Positions 1 through 8,415 of a stretch of DNA of 64,000 bases are shown here, piece by piece (positions within the stretch are counted from its first letter, which is position 1; the number at the start of each line of letters is the position of its first letter). The DNA lies in NCBI GenBank assembly GCA_965226475.1, contig CBDDDJ010000002.1, positions 558,001-622,000 of the forward strand, in the 5' to 3' direction. Made by a program: the position numbers and the translations under genes. This DNA is from JASLMY01 sp965226475 (lineage in GTDB: Bacteria; Pseudomonadota; Alphaproteobacteria; GCA-2731375). Under the pieces are notes generated by a model, which worked only from the letters and a program-made list of their open reading frames with translations, was not told the DNA's origin and made no database searches.

Positions 1-2
1 TG

Positions 3-734
3 GTGGTCAATCCGAACACGTCCCCGATCGTGCTGGAGGTGATCGAGCGCTCGGCCCGGCGCGCCGCGGCGGCGGGCACGGAAATCGTCGGCATGCACTC
101 GCCGGGCGGCACGCGCAACATCGATTCGGCCTACGGCGACTACATGAGCGCGCCGCACGTGATCGAGGCGGTGCGACGGCGGGTGGCGGCCGAGCCGCTC
201 GACGCCGTGGTGCTGGCCGGTTTCGGCAACGTCGGCATCGTGGCGTTGCGGGAAGTTCTGTCGATCCCGGTGGTCTCGATCTCGGAATCGAGCATGGCGC
301 TCGCCTGCCAGCTGGGCCACCGCTTCACCAGCCTCACCATGCTGGACCAGTTCATCCCCTACCAGGAGGACATGGTCCGGCTGTTCGGTTTCGAGGTGAA
401 ATGCGCCTCGGTCCGGGCCATCAACGTCAACGTCGAGGCCGCGGCCGTTGAACGCGAGCGCACGCTGGCCGAGCTGACCGAGGCGGTCAATCGCGTCGTC
501 GCCGAGGACGGCGCCGAGGTGGTGATCCTCGCCTGCGCGGGCTTGTGCGACTACGACCGAGAATTGACCGAAACGACGGGCGTGCCCGTGCTCGATCCGG
601 TCGTGGTCGGGGTCAAGACGGCCGAAATGCTGGTCGCAGCCGGCCTGAGCCATTCCAAGCGGCGGAAATATGCCGATCCGCCCCAGCCCATCGCCGACTA
701 TGGCGGGCACGTGCTGGCGCGCGGCGTGGATTGA
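3..734 (+). CDS. Asp/Glu/hydantoin racemase family protein, 5'-truncated by window edge
   Basis: Racemase or epimerase of the Asp/Glu/hydantoin racemase superfamily, a cytosolic cofactor-independent enzyme using two cysteines. The visible protein opens with VNPNTS, which in this family normally follows a short first beta strand, so the true start lies just upstream of the window and the GTG at position 3 is only the first in-frame start available. A second-half Cys sits in LACAGL, but the first-half Cys is not in the usual place (the segment reads LAGFGN), so the catalytic pair may be altered. It lies about 100 bp upstream of an amidohydrolase on the same strand, which fits a hydantoin or related cyclic-amide pathway. 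The family is clear; the substrate is unknown. Confidence 0.85.
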   Translation: MVNPNTSPIVLEVIERSARRAAAAGTEIVGMHSPGGTRNIDSAYGDYMSAPHVIEAVRRRVAAEPLDAVVLAGFGNVGIVALREVLSIPVVSISESSMALACQLGHRFTSLTMLDQFIPYQEDMVRLFGFEVKCASVRAINVNVEAAAVERERTLAELTEAVNRVVAEDGAEVVILACAGLCDYDRELTETTGVPVLDPVVVGVKTAEMLVAAGLSHSKRRKYADPPQPIADYGGHVLARGVD

Positions 735-835
735 CGCCAACCGAGGGCGGTCCCGGCCACCCCGCGTCCCCGGCCGGTGGCGCGCCGACCGGTAAAAGTG
801 CCAAGCTCCGGCTTTCCGATGGTGGAGGCGACGGC

Positions 836-2338
836 ATGTTCACGGTTATTCGCGGCGGACGGCTGGTCGACATCGGCGCGCACCTCGCGCCGGCGGCCGA
901 TCTCCTGATCGAGGGCGACACGATCCGCGAGGTGGGGCCCCCCGGCCTGGCGGCGCCGGAGGGCGCGGCGGTGCTCGATGCCTCGGGCAAGCTGTTGCTG
1001 TCGGGGCTGGTCAACGCGCACACGCACGGCCACGGTAATCTGGCCAAGGGGATGGGCGACCGCTGGACGCTGGAATTGCTGTTGAATGCCGGCGGCTGGG
1101 TCAACGGCGCGCGGGCGCTGGAGGACAAGTATCTCTCGACGCTGATCGGCGCGGTGGAGATGATCCGCAAGAGCTGCACCGCCGCCTACGATCTGACCTT
1201 CGAGTTCCCGCTGCCGACGGTGGACGGCATGGCGGCGATCGGCGGCGCCTACATGGACGCCGGGATGCGGGCCGTGGTGGCGCCGATGATCGCCGACCGC
1301 TCGTTCTATCAAGCCATCCCCGGACTGATGGAGGCGCTGCCGGCCGGCCCGCGGGCCCGGGTCGAGGCCTTCCGCCTGGCGCCGGGCGAGGCGACGCTTG
1401 AGGCCTGCGGGCAAATCCTCGGCGACTGGCGCCCGCCGGCCGACCGGGTCCGGCTGGCGCTCGCGCCGACGATCCCGCATCACTGCTCGCCCGAATTCCT
1501 CGTCGCGGCCCGCGACCTCGCGCGCGAGCACGGCGTCGGCCTGCACAGCCACCTGCTCGAATCGAAGGTCCAGGCGATCGCCGGGCGCCAGCTCTACGGC
1601 AAGACGCTCTGCGCCTATTTCGACTATCTCGACATGCTCGGCCCCGACTTCACCGCCGCGCACGCCGTGTGGCTGGAAGACGACGACATGCGCCGGCTGG
1701 CGGACAATGGCGCCCATGTCGCCCACAATCCAGGCTCCAACGCGCGCCTCGGCAACGGCCTGGCGGCGGCCCGGCGGATGCGCGATTTCGGGGTTCGCAT
1801 CGGCATCGGCACCGATGGCGCCTCGTGCTCCGACAACCAGAACATGTTCGAGGCGATGCGCATGGCCTCCTTCGTCTCCCGCGTGCAGGACCTCGACCCC
1901 GACCGCTGGCTGGCGACGGACGAGGTGTTGACCATGGCGACGGCCGGCAGCGCCGCCGCCCTCGGCTTCGGCGAGGATATCGGCACCCTCCGCCCCGGCG
2001 CCAAGGCCGATATCGTGCTGCTGGACCTCGTCCATCCCAACTACATGCCGCTGAACGACCCGACCAACCAGCTGGTCCACGCCGAGGACGGCACGGGAGT
2101 CGAGAGCGTGATGATTGGCGGGGTCATGGTGATGCAAGGCCGACGCATGCTGACCGTCGACGAGGCCAAGCTCGCCCGCGACGCCCAGGCCGCCGCCGAA
2201 CGCCTCGCCGCCGCCAACACGGAGGCGAGAGCGCTGGCAAGCGAGCTCGAAAGCGTCGTCGGGACCTACTGCGTCGGCTTCTCCCGCCAGCCCTACGCAA
2301 TCGAACGCCACGCCGCCTGCACGACGGGGGCGGCTTGA
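836..2338 (+). CDS. Amidohydrolase family protein (cytosine deaminase / TrzN-AtzA-like)
   Basis: Metal-dependent TIM-barrel hydrolase of the amidohydrolase superfamily, about 500 residues, typical of the deaminase/chlorohydrolase group. The metal-site signature HTHGHGN follows the first beta-sandwich segment near residue 60. Further metal-site elements are a barrel His in LHSHLLESK, a His in AHAVW and the catalytic Asp in GIGTDGAS. The ATG at 836 was chosen because GGTGGAGG lies a few bases upstream and the protein then begins with the usual strand (MFTVIRGGRLVD). The open frame extends upstream but overlaps the racemase. The racemase neighbour suggests hydrolysis or deamination of a cyclic amide, an inference only. 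Confidence 0.88.
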   Translation: MFTVIRGGRLVDIGAHLAPAADLLIEGDTIREVGPPGLAAPEGAAVLDASGKLLLSGLVNAHTHGHGNLAKGMGDRWTLELLLNAGGWVNGARALEDKYLSTLIGAVEMIRKSCTAAYDLTFEFPLPTVDGMAAIGGAYMDAGMRAVVAPMIADRSFYQAIPGLMEALPAGPRARVEAFRLAPGEATLEACGQILGDWRPPADRVRLALAPTIPHHCSPEFLVAARDLAREHGVGLHSHLLESKVQAIAGRQLYGKTLCAYFDYLDMLGPDFTAAHAVWLEDDDMRRLADNGAHVAHNPGSNARLGNGLAAARRMRDFGVRIGIGTDGASCSDNQNMFEAMRMASFVSRVQDLDPDRWLATDEVLTMATAGSAAALGFGEDIGTLRPGAKADIVLLDLVHPNYMPLNDPTNQLVHAEDGTGVESVMIGGVMVMQGRRMLTVDEAKLARDAQAAAERLAAANTEARALASELESVVGTYCVGFSRQPYAIERHAACTTGAA

Positions 2339-2344
2339 ACTCGG

Positions 2345-2770
2345 TTACCCGGCGAATTCGAAGGGATTGACCAAATCTACGCCGCATCCCTCGAAGTCGC
2401 GGACGTTCCTGGTCGCCACCGTCGCGGCGAGCGCGCGCGCGATGGCGGCGATCTGGGCATCCAGGGCCGAGATGGGCCGGCCCGCTCCGGGGCGCGCGGC
2501 GCGGATCTCGGCATAATGTCCCGCGGCATGGACGTCGAAGGACAAGACGTTATCGGAAAATGCCAGCACGAGTAGTCGGCCGAACTGCTCTTCGAGGTCG
2601 CGCCGTCTCCGTCCGACCGGCAGTCGTGCCAGGCCGAAACGAATTTCCGCGACGGTGACCGAGGTGATGCGCAGCAGAGCGCTGTCTTGACGATCGAGCC
2701 AAGCACGGACCGAAGGCGCCGGCGGTGGGCCCATGAACTCCGAAACGATGTTGGAGTCGAGGACGATCAC
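2345..2770 (-). CDS. PIN-domain toxin, VapC/FitB type
   Basis: Putative Mg-dependent ribonuclease toxin of a type II toxin-antitoxin pair. The 141-residue protein begins MIVLDSNIVSE, with the first PIN acidic residue at Asp5. It continues with a conserved Glu in VAEIRFGL and a C-terminal acidic cluster (ISALDAQIAAIA, then ATRNVRDFEG), the normal order and length for FitB-like VapC proteins. Its start overlaps the 3' end of the upstream antitoxin by 4 bp, so the pair is translationally coupled and probably autoregulated by the antitoxin-toxin complex. Family assignment is firm; the RNA target cannot be read from sequence. Confidence 0.92.
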   Translation of the reverse strand: MIVLDSNIVSEFMGPPPAPSVRAWLDRQDSALLRITSVTVAEIRFGLARLPVGRRRRDLEEQFGRLLVLAFSDNVLSFDVHAAGHYAEIRAARPGAGRPISALDAQIAAIARALAATVATRNVRDFEGCGVDLVNPFEFAG

Positions 2771-3000
2771 TCGAAATCCATGGGTTCCGAGTGTTCTCTC
2801 GGAGGAAGTTCGAATGGCTCCTTATCGGGGCCCGGTTTGAAGATCCGAACCATCAGATCACCAAGACCCTCGCTGTTCACCACGCCGGCCCTGAGGATCC
2901 GGCGTGCTTCCTCCTCCATCGAGACGCCATGCGACGCCGCTTGCTGCTTCAAGCGATGCAAGGTCCCGTCATCGAGTCTTCGAATACTGAGGCTGCCCAT
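2767..3000 (-). CDS. FitA-like ribbon-helix-helix antitoxin
   Basis: Small 77-residue DNA-binding antitoxin partner of the PIN toxin immediately downstream. The N-terminus (MGSLSIRRLDDGTLHRLK) and the helix containing SMEEEARRIL are typical of FitA/Arc-MetJ ribbon-helix-helix proteins. The acidic, proline-containing tail (KEPFELPPREHSEPMDFE) is the usual toxin-neutralising extension. It is first in the two-gene operon and should bind its own promoter upstream of 3000. The operator was not identified. Confidence 0.9.
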   Translation of the reverse strand: MGSLSIRRLDDGTLHRLKQQAASHGVSMEEEARRILRAGVVNSEGLGDLMVRIFKPGPDKEPFELPPREHSEPMDFE

Positions 3001-3129
3001 TCCTCACCCCGCATGCGTGGCCATCGGCGGTGGCGACAGGCTAGCATGGCAAGCGCGCCGAATGCCAGCATTGCGATCGATATGCCAGCACTTTGCCCTC
3101 GTACTGGCGGGGTCGCGGACCGCGATCGT

Positions 3130-4209
3130 TCACCCGGCCGCATCCACTCCGCCCGCGTTCGACCACTTCGCCGTGTCGAAGCCCTGGAAGGCGCGGGGCA
3201 GGCGCTGGATATCCTGGATGACGCCGGGCGGCAGGTCGGAGGGCTTGTCGGTGGAGATGGAGGCGTTGAGGGCGTCGCTGAGGCCCGAATAGCGCTCGCC
3301 GATGACCTGGGCGATTCCATCATGCGGGGCGGCGGCGCAGAAGAGGTCGAGGACGTCGTCCGGGACCTCCGCCGCCATCTCTTCCCAGGTGCCGGCGCGG
3401 GAGTGGGCCAAGAGCTTCTCGCCCAGGTCTTCCAGGCCGTGCGCGGCGAGGACCGGCCAGTAGGCCTTGGTCGAGCCGTAGAAGGCGACCCGGTAGCGGA
3501 CCCATTCGCGCCGTTCCGCCACCGTCGCTTCGTCCGGGCCGGTGGCGATGAAGCCGCCGCCGGAGATCTCGAAATCGGCGCGGGAGAGCGGGCTTTCCGC
3601 CAGGCCGGCCGCGATCCGGGGCAGGATCGTCCGCTCGAAGTATTTGGCCGTGCAGAAGGGATGCAGGCGGACGCCGTCGGCGACCCGGCCCGCGACCTTT
3701 AGCATCGCCGGGCCGACGGCGGCCAGGGTCACCGGCGCCATCGGCACGCCGGTGTCCTCCGGCGCGAAATTGGGCGTCATCAGGGTGAATTCATAGTGCT
3801 CGCCCTTGAAGTCCAGCCGCCCCTCGCCGCGCCAGCAGCGCCAGATGGCGCGCAGGGCCTGGGTGTATTCGGCCAGGCGCGGCGCCGGCGGCGACCAGGG
3901 GACGGAGAAGCGCCGCTCGTTGTGGGCGCGAACCTGGCTGCCGAGACCGACGACGAAGCGCCCGCTCGAAGCCCGCTGTAGATCCCAGGCGATGTTGGCG
4001 ACGCTCATCGGGCTGCGGGCGAAGGCGATGGCGATCCCGGTGGCGAGCTCGATTCGCTCCGTGGCAAGCGCCGCGACGGCAAGCGCCAGGAAGGGATCGT
4101 GCCGGTTCTCCATCGTGATGAAACCGTCGAAACCCGCCGCCTCGGCGGCCCGGGCGGCGGCCGTGACCTCGTTCAGGTCGGCTTGCGGCAGGGTGGCGAG
4201 GACGCGCAT
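3130..4209 (-). CDS. LLM-class (luciferase-like) flavin/F420-dependent oxidoreductase
   Basis: Luciferase-like monooxygenase fold protein of 359 residues. Family features are the opening strand MRVLATLP, the AAEAAGFDGFITMEN segment, TERIELATGI, and the SSGRFVVGLGSQ motif forming part of the flavin pocket. Overall length and motif order resemble the F420-type TIGR03617 group, but FMN use cannot be excluded. The ATG at 4209 is preferred because upstream in-frame sequence overlaps the small zinc-finger gene and has no family character. It stands alone, followed on the same strand by nothing related, so the substrate is unknown. Confidence 0.85.
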   Translation of the reverse strand: MRVLATLPQADLNEVTAAARAAEAAGFDGFITMENRHDPFLALAVAALATERIELATGIAIAFARSPMSVANIAWDLQRASSGRFVVGLGSQVRAHNERRFSVPWSPPAPRLAEYTQALRAIWRCWRGEGRLDFKGEHYEFTLMTPNFAPEDTGVPMAPVTLAAVGPAMLKVAGRVADGVRLHPFCTAKYFERTILPRIAAGLAESPLSRADFEISGGGFIATGPDEATVAERREWVRYRVAFYGSTKAYWPVLAAHGLEDLGEKLLAHSRAGTWEEMAAEVPDDVLDLFCAAAPHDGIAQVIGERYSGLSDALNASISTDKPSDLPPGVIQDIQRLPRAFQGFDTAKWSNAGGVDAAG

Positions 4210-4253
4210 GGGCGGACTCCGGCGGCCGAAGGGGACAAGCCCGGCAGAATAAT

Positions 4254-4433
4254 CTAGTGGGCGGCGGCCGGCGGGACGCCCTCTTTCAGCGTGAAACGGC
4301 GGCCGCAGTAGGGGCAGTCGACCTGGCGATCGTCGCCCGTGTTCAGGTAGACGGCGGGATGGCCGAGCGCGCCGCCGCCGCCATCGCAGCGGATCACCGT
4401 TTCCTCGACTTCTTGGACTTCCGGCGGTTCCAT
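4254..4433 (-). CDS. Small zf-CHCC zinc-finger protein (NDUFS6 C-terminal-like)
   Basis: A 59-residue protein with the layout of the CHCC zinc-finger family: Cys16 (VIRCDGG), His25 (GHPAVYLN), then Cys40 and Cys43 in DCPYCGRRF. The same domain forms the C-terminus of the mitochondrial complex I subunit NDUFS6. Bacterial stand-alone copies are common in alphaproteobacteria and are thought to assist respiratory complex I. It starts at ATG 4433 and ends 44 bp before the start of the luciferase-like gene on the same strand, so the two may be cotranscribed. Family assignment is strong despite the short length; the role is inferred. Confidence 0.8.
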   Translation of the reverse strand: MEPPEVQEVEETVIRCDGGGGALGHPAVYLNTGDDRQVDCPYCGRRFTLKEGVPPAAAH

Positions 4434-5035
4434 CGCCCCTACCCCCGAACCTGGCGCCCGCGTCGATCCGCGAGCCCGGCGGATGATACGCAAACCGGCC
4501 CGACAATCAACCGCCGGGGAAGCCGGGGGCCGGGATGTCGGCATCCATGCCGATCGGCCGGACGCGCGTCGAGGAAGGCCGCGAGGCGGGCGAAGCTCGG
4601 GCTCGCCGGATCGGGAAACGCTTCGCGTTCCCGGGCGCCGAATTCCTTCGGGCCCACGCGCCATCTCCCCAGACGAGACAAGGGGCCCGAAGAACGGGTG
4701 CCCGGCCCGTCAAACCGCGGGCGATGGCCCTCGTCGTGGAGACGCATGACGTGGAATGAGGGTATTTCGGCGCGCCGGGGCGAAATGCGCTCGCGGCCGG
4801 CCCCGCTGCCGTGTCGGGATGGAGCGCTAAAATTTATCGCCGAGCGCGTAAAATGGGTGTGGTTCATGTCTCCCATATCGCGTGCCGGCCGGGGGCCCGC
4901 GAGGCGCCGGTAGCGAGGGCGGAAGCTTTTGAATTACATGAGGTTTCCGGCCCCGGCAAGACCACCGCCAGGATGCCGCGATGGCCCGCCGCGCCCCGCC
5001 GCCCGCCGCCAAGCGGGGCCTCGGAACGGGCGCGC

Positions 5036-5073
5036 GCGCACCGAGATTATGTCAATTAGGCGTCTCGGTGCGC
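5036..5073. repeat. Perfect 11-bp inverted repeat with AT-rich loop
   Basis: GCGCACCGAGA at 5036-5046 is exactly reverse-complementary to 5063-5073. The 16-nt spacer contains ATTATGTCAATTAG, markedly AT-rich in a GC-rich context. No T-run follows on either strand, so it does not look like an intrinsic terminator. An operator or an RNA hairpin is possible. Confidence 0.7.
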
Positions 5074-5213
5074 ATGAGCGGGGGTGTCGAAACGCGTTCG
5101 TTCGGGTGTCGGATTCCGTCGTGAATGAGCCAGAACGCGCCCGAAATGACATATTCGGATCGCGGCGGGGGCGAAACGGCGCGGATCGTCCCGACGTCAT
5201 CATAGCGTCGTTT

Positions 5214-5235
5214 GGGCCCGCGCCGGCGCGGGCCC
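5214..5235. repeat. 22-bp perfect GC palindrome
   Basis: A gapless, fully self-complementary 22-bp sequence made only of G and C, with half-site GGGCCCGCGCC. It lies in the gene-free stretch. There is no adjacent T-run. In such GC-rich DNA short GC palindromes arise by chance more easily, so function is uncertain. Confidence 0.65.
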
Positions 5236-5437
5236 GATCCCCCGGGTCTTCGAAAGCGCCTGGTGGGAAACCGTCCTGGCCGTCGTTGAAACGGCGGCGT
5301 GATCGGTCGCGCCATCCTCGTCGCCGTCCCGAGGGGCGTTCTGTCCGCCTTGTCGTGGACCCGGCGCCCAGGCCTCCTTGCCGCGAAATGCAAGACGGGA
5401 CCCCATTCGCGGGTTGCCCCAGCAATTCCACCGCACG

Positions 5438-5467
5438 CCACCGTCGAGCCGATGGGTTCGACGGTGG
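5438..5467. repeat. Perfect 10-bp inverted repeat, 10-nt loop
   Basis: CCACCGTCGA (5438-5447) pairs exactly with 5458-5467. The loop is GCCGATGGGT. The hairpin lies about 290 bp downstream (in minus-strand terms) of the end of the nitrilotriacetate-monooxygenase-like gene. The next 5 bases on the plus strand are GGTCT, not a U-tract. Confidence 0.65.
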
Positions 5468-5754
5468 GGTCTGGTGAAGGAGACCAATCCCAAGACGGAA
5501 CATCGGCACGACAGCGTTCACTTTTGGTTAAACCATTGAAACTCAGAGCATAATCCGTCAACAATTAGTGCGCGGCACCTGTCCCACCACCCGGCCGCCC
5601 CCGAGCCCGACGTCTCGGCGGCGGCCGGAGCCTTTTCAACGCGCCATGTCCAACCGATCGGCGCCCCGCCGCCACCGCATCACGCGCGCGCGTGGCCGAA
5701 CCGGAAGGGCGAACGGTTCGCCGAGGCGACGGCGCGGGCCTTTCGCCGGAACGG

Positions 5755-7095
5755 TCAATCCTCCTGGCGCAGGATCTCGCGCTGGGTCCGGCCCTTGTAT
5801 TCGGTGCGGTAGAGACTGCGGCGCTGCAGGATCGGGATTACCTGCTCGACGAACTCCTCGATCGCGCCCGGCGAATAGATCGGCGTCAGCATGAAGCCGT
5901 CGCCGCCGGCCGTCGCCATGAATGTCTCCATCTGATCCGCCACGCTCTCCGCCGTGCCGACCATTTGCGGCAGGCCGACGCTCTGGCCGTGGCGCATCGC
6001 GACCTCGGCCATGGTCATGGAGGAACCGTCGGGCTTCAGGTAGCGGGTCCTGAGCCGCTGCAATTCCGGCTCCTCCCGCTCTGTCATCAGGGCGTCGGGC
6101 GGGACGACGGAGAGGTCGAAATTCAGGTGCGCCGACAGGATGGCGAGGCCGCCGTCCACCGGCATCAGCTCGTTGTGGATCGCCTGCTTCTCCCGCGCGT
6201 GCGCCTCGCTCTCGCCGATGATCGGCTGGGCGCCGAAGAGGATGCGGCAATGCGCGGGGGGGCGGCCGTAATCCTCGGCCATGCGCCGCTTGATATCGGC
6301 CTGGTAGGCGCCGGCGTCCTCCGCGCGCGGCTGGATGGAGAAGATGGCGTCGGCGTGCCGCGCGGCGAAGTCGCGCCCCTGGGGCGAGGTGCCGGCCTGC
6401 AGGATCACCGGCCCGTTCTGCGGCGAGCGGACGACGTTCAAGGGGCCGCGCGACTTGAAGAAGCGGCCCTCGTGCTCGATCCGGTGGACTTTCGCGGCGT
6501 CTGCGAAGACCGCGCCCTCGCGGTCCATGACCACCGCGTCCTCCTCCCAGCTGTCCCAGAGCTTGCGGCAGACTTCCATGAACTCGAAGGCGCGCTCGTA
6601 GCGCTGTTCGGTCGGCGCGCGTTCCGCGCCGTGGTTGGCCGCCTGGTTGGAGTTGATCGAGGTGACGACGTTCCAGCCGGCCCGCCCGCCTGTCAGGTGG
6701 TCGAGACTGGCCCACAGGCGCGCGGCATAGAAGGGGTGGTGGTGGCTGACCGAGAAGGTCGCGGCGACGCCGATATGCTTCGTCACCGCCGCCATGTACG
6801 AGAGGAGCGGCACCGGATCGTGCTCGGGCGCCTGCGTCGCGTATCTGAGCGCCGGCGCAAGCGAGCCGCGAAAGGTGTCCGCTATATAGTTGAGGTCGGC
6901 GAAGAACACCATGTCGAAGAGGCCGCGCTCGCAGACCTTGGCGATGTGCTGATAGAGTTCGGGCCGGGACCAGTCGTAGCCCGCCGCCGCCGTCTCCGGG
7001 TGGCGCCACATGGCCAGGCTGTGATAGGTCGGCCCGTGCACCAGGAACTGCGCGAAGTGGATCTTCGCCCTGGCTGTCCCCCGCCGTCCCGCCAT
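5755..7095 (-). CDS. NtaA/SnaA/DszA-family FMNH2-dependent monooxygenase
   Basis: Luciferase-like monooxygenase of the nitrilotriacetate monooxygenase component A family (446 residues, the usual length). Family marks are the opening KIHFAQFLVHGPTYH, the long insertion with GYDWSRPELYQ, the FMN-pocket motifs FSVSHHHPFYAARLWASLDHLTGGRAGWNVVTS, and QAGTSPQGRDFAARHADAIF. These enzymes oxidise C-N or C-S bonds using FMNH2 supplied by a separate flavin reductase. No reductase gene is adjacent. The protein ends normally; the substrate cannot be deduced. Confidence 0.93.
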   Translation of the reverse strand: MAGRRGTARAKIHFAQFLVHGPTYHSLAMWRHPETAAAGYDWSRPELYQHIAKVCERGLFDMVFFADLNYIADTFRGSLAPALRYATQAPEHDPVPLLSYMAAVTKHIGVAATFSVSHHHPFYAARLWASLDHLTGGRAGWNVVTSINSNQAANHGAERAPTEQRYERAFEFMEVCRKLWDSWEEDAVVMDREGAVFADAAKVHRIEHEGRFFKSRGPLNVVRSPQNGPVILQAGTSPQGRDFAARHADAIFSIQPRAEDAGAYQADIKRRMAEDYGRPPAHCRILFGAQPIIGESEAHAREKQAIHNELMPVDGGLAILSAHLNFDLSVVPPDALMTEREEPELQRLRTRYLKPDGSSMTMAEVAMRHGQSVGLPQMVGTAESVADQMETFMATAGGDGFMLTPIYSPGAIEEFVEQVIPILQRRSLYRTEYKGRTQREILRQED

Positions 7096-7160
7096 GCGGC
7101 ACCTTCCCTTCGCCCTCGCGCGACGCCGGCCCCCGACCGGAGCCCTGGAAGGGCGTTCGG

Positions 7161-7361
7161 CTATACCCCGGCCAGCCAGCTGATGACGAGGCGTTTCTTA
7201 TCACCCGCCGTGTGGAAACGCAGCAATTGCGGCCGATTTTCCATCAACCAATCATAGAACGCCGCCCTGTCGGAAGCACCGCCGGTCCGGCCATCCCAAT
7301 TGGACCAGGCCGCTCGGATCAGCTCCCGCGCTTGCCGCTCGCTCGGCATCGCCCACCCCAC
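7161..7361 (-). CDS. Small conserved-type hypothetical protein
   Basis: A 66-residue protein rich in Trp and Arg, with a C-terminal segment (AAFYDWLMENRPQLLRF followed by GDKKRLVISWL) that I recall from short uncharacterised proteobacterial proteins. No catalytic motif, signal peptide or membrane segment is visible. The start could also be the second Met at residue 5. It lies between two minus-strand genes with short gaps (65 and 84 bp). Function unknown. Confidence 0.5.
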   Translation of the reverse strand: MGWAMPSERQARELIRAAWSNWDGRTGGASDRAAFYDWLMENRPQLLRFHTAGDKKRLVISWLAGV

Positions 7362-7445
7362 GTTCCCAAAAATGCAAGGTATTCGATGATACCGCGTTCG
7401 AAACGGAAAATTACAGCAATTCGGTTTTGCTCCCGGACGACATCG

Positions 7446-8276
7446 CTACCGGCTGAGGAAGATCCGCATATTCTCGCGCGCGATGAAGGCGCCCGACCAG
7501 GCGTAACGCGCTTCCGCCTCCAGCTGTTCCATAAAGGGGTCCTCGTGGTCGGGATCATGGTGGAAGATCGCCAACCGGCCGACGTTCGCCGCATGGCAGA
7601 GCCGGATCTCTTCCTGCCAGGTGGAGTGGCCCCAGCCGATCTTGTGCTTGAATTCGTTGTCGGTGTAGGTCGAATCGTAGATCACCAGATCCGCGCCCTC
7701 GATCAGGCCGAGTATATTCTGGTCCGGCTTGCCGACGACGTGTTCGGTATCGGTGATGTAGCAGAGCGAGGAACCCCGATACTCGATCCGGTATCCGGTC
7801 GCATTGTCGGGATGATTGAGTTTGCAGGTCTTGACTTTGATGCCCTGGCCCAGGTCGAAGTCCTCGCCCGCCTCGAAATCCACGAAATCCAACTTCGCCG
7901 CCAAGATGTCGAGCGGCACGGGGAAGGTCGGCTGCGACATCTGACCGGCCAGCACCTCCTGCACGCCGAAATCCTTGTCAAAGAGATGGCCCGCCATGAC
8001 GGTGAAGGCGTTTTCGTTCATGTAGGCCGGCGTGAAGAAGGGGAAACCGTTGATGTGATCCCAGTGCGTATGGGTCAACAGGATATGGGAATTCATGGCG
8101 CCCTTGCGGGTGAAATACTGGCCCAGGTTACGCAGCCCCGTCCCGCAGTCGAGGATGATGCGCCTGCCGCCGAGCGCCACCTCGATGCAGCTCGTGTTTC
8201 CGCCGTAGGCCACATACATGGCCGAGGGGCAGGCGATGCTGCCGCGCACTCCCCAGAACTTCACCTTGAAACTCAT
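7446..8276 (-). CDS. MBL-fold metallo-hydrolase
   Basis: Metallo-beta-lactamase-fold hydrolase of the RNase Z / cyclic-phosphodiesterase-like branch, 276 residues. The dinuclear metal motif is H69-T-H71-W-D73-H74, with a later metal His in KLNHPDNATGYRI, the bridging Asp in YITDTEH and a C-terminal His in GHSTW or FHHDPDHED. The N-terminus (FWGVRGSIACPS, YGGNTSC) is characteristic of a bacterial subgroup often next to signalling genes, though none is close here. There is no signal peptide, so it is cytoplasmic. Substrate unknown. Confidence 0.9.
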   Translation of the reverse strand: MSFKVKFWGVRGSIACPSAMYVAYGGNTSCIEVALGGRRIILDCGTGLRNLGQYFTRKGAMNSHILLTHTHWDHINGFPFFTPAYMNENAFTVMAGHLFDKDFGVQEVLAGQMSQPTFPVPLDILAAKLDFVDFEAGEDFDLGQGIKVKTCKLNHPDNATGYRIEYRGSSLCYITDTEHVVGKPDQNILGLIEGADLVIYDSTYTDNEFKHKIGWGHSTWQEEIRLCHAANVGRLAIFHHDPDHEDPFMEQLEAEARYAWSGAFIARENMRIFLSR

Positions 8277-8415
8277 GACCGACGATCACCCCCGCCACGC
8301 GTCTTCGCCGAACCGCGCGGGGCCCGGCCCCACCACGATATCGGAGCGCGCGCGCTCGAGCGTCCGAAAACATAACACGTCGCGACGGCATTACGGACCG
8401 ATCGTCGCGCGCGAT

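Larger units (their letters stand above)
4434..5754. other. 1.3 kb stretch without a convincing gene
   Basis: No recognisable protein family is encoded on either strand. The open frames here are GC-driven, low-complexity (Arg/Pro/Gly rich) and lack ribosome binding sites. What stands out are three perfect inverted repeats (listed separately) and two AT-rich islands, near 4830-4860 and 5520-5570, which could hold promoters. It may be degenerate sequence between two catabolic genes or may hold untranslated regulatory elements. Confidence 0.6.

Noticed and set aside
698..2311. A 537-codon open frame on the minus strand
   Set aside because: It is the antisense shadow of the amidohydrolase gene, created by high GC content; no family motif is present.
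4439..4876. A 145-codon minus-strand frame in the gene-free stretch
   Set aside because: Arg/Gly/Pro-rich, no recognised fold, and overlapping alternative frames of equal length.
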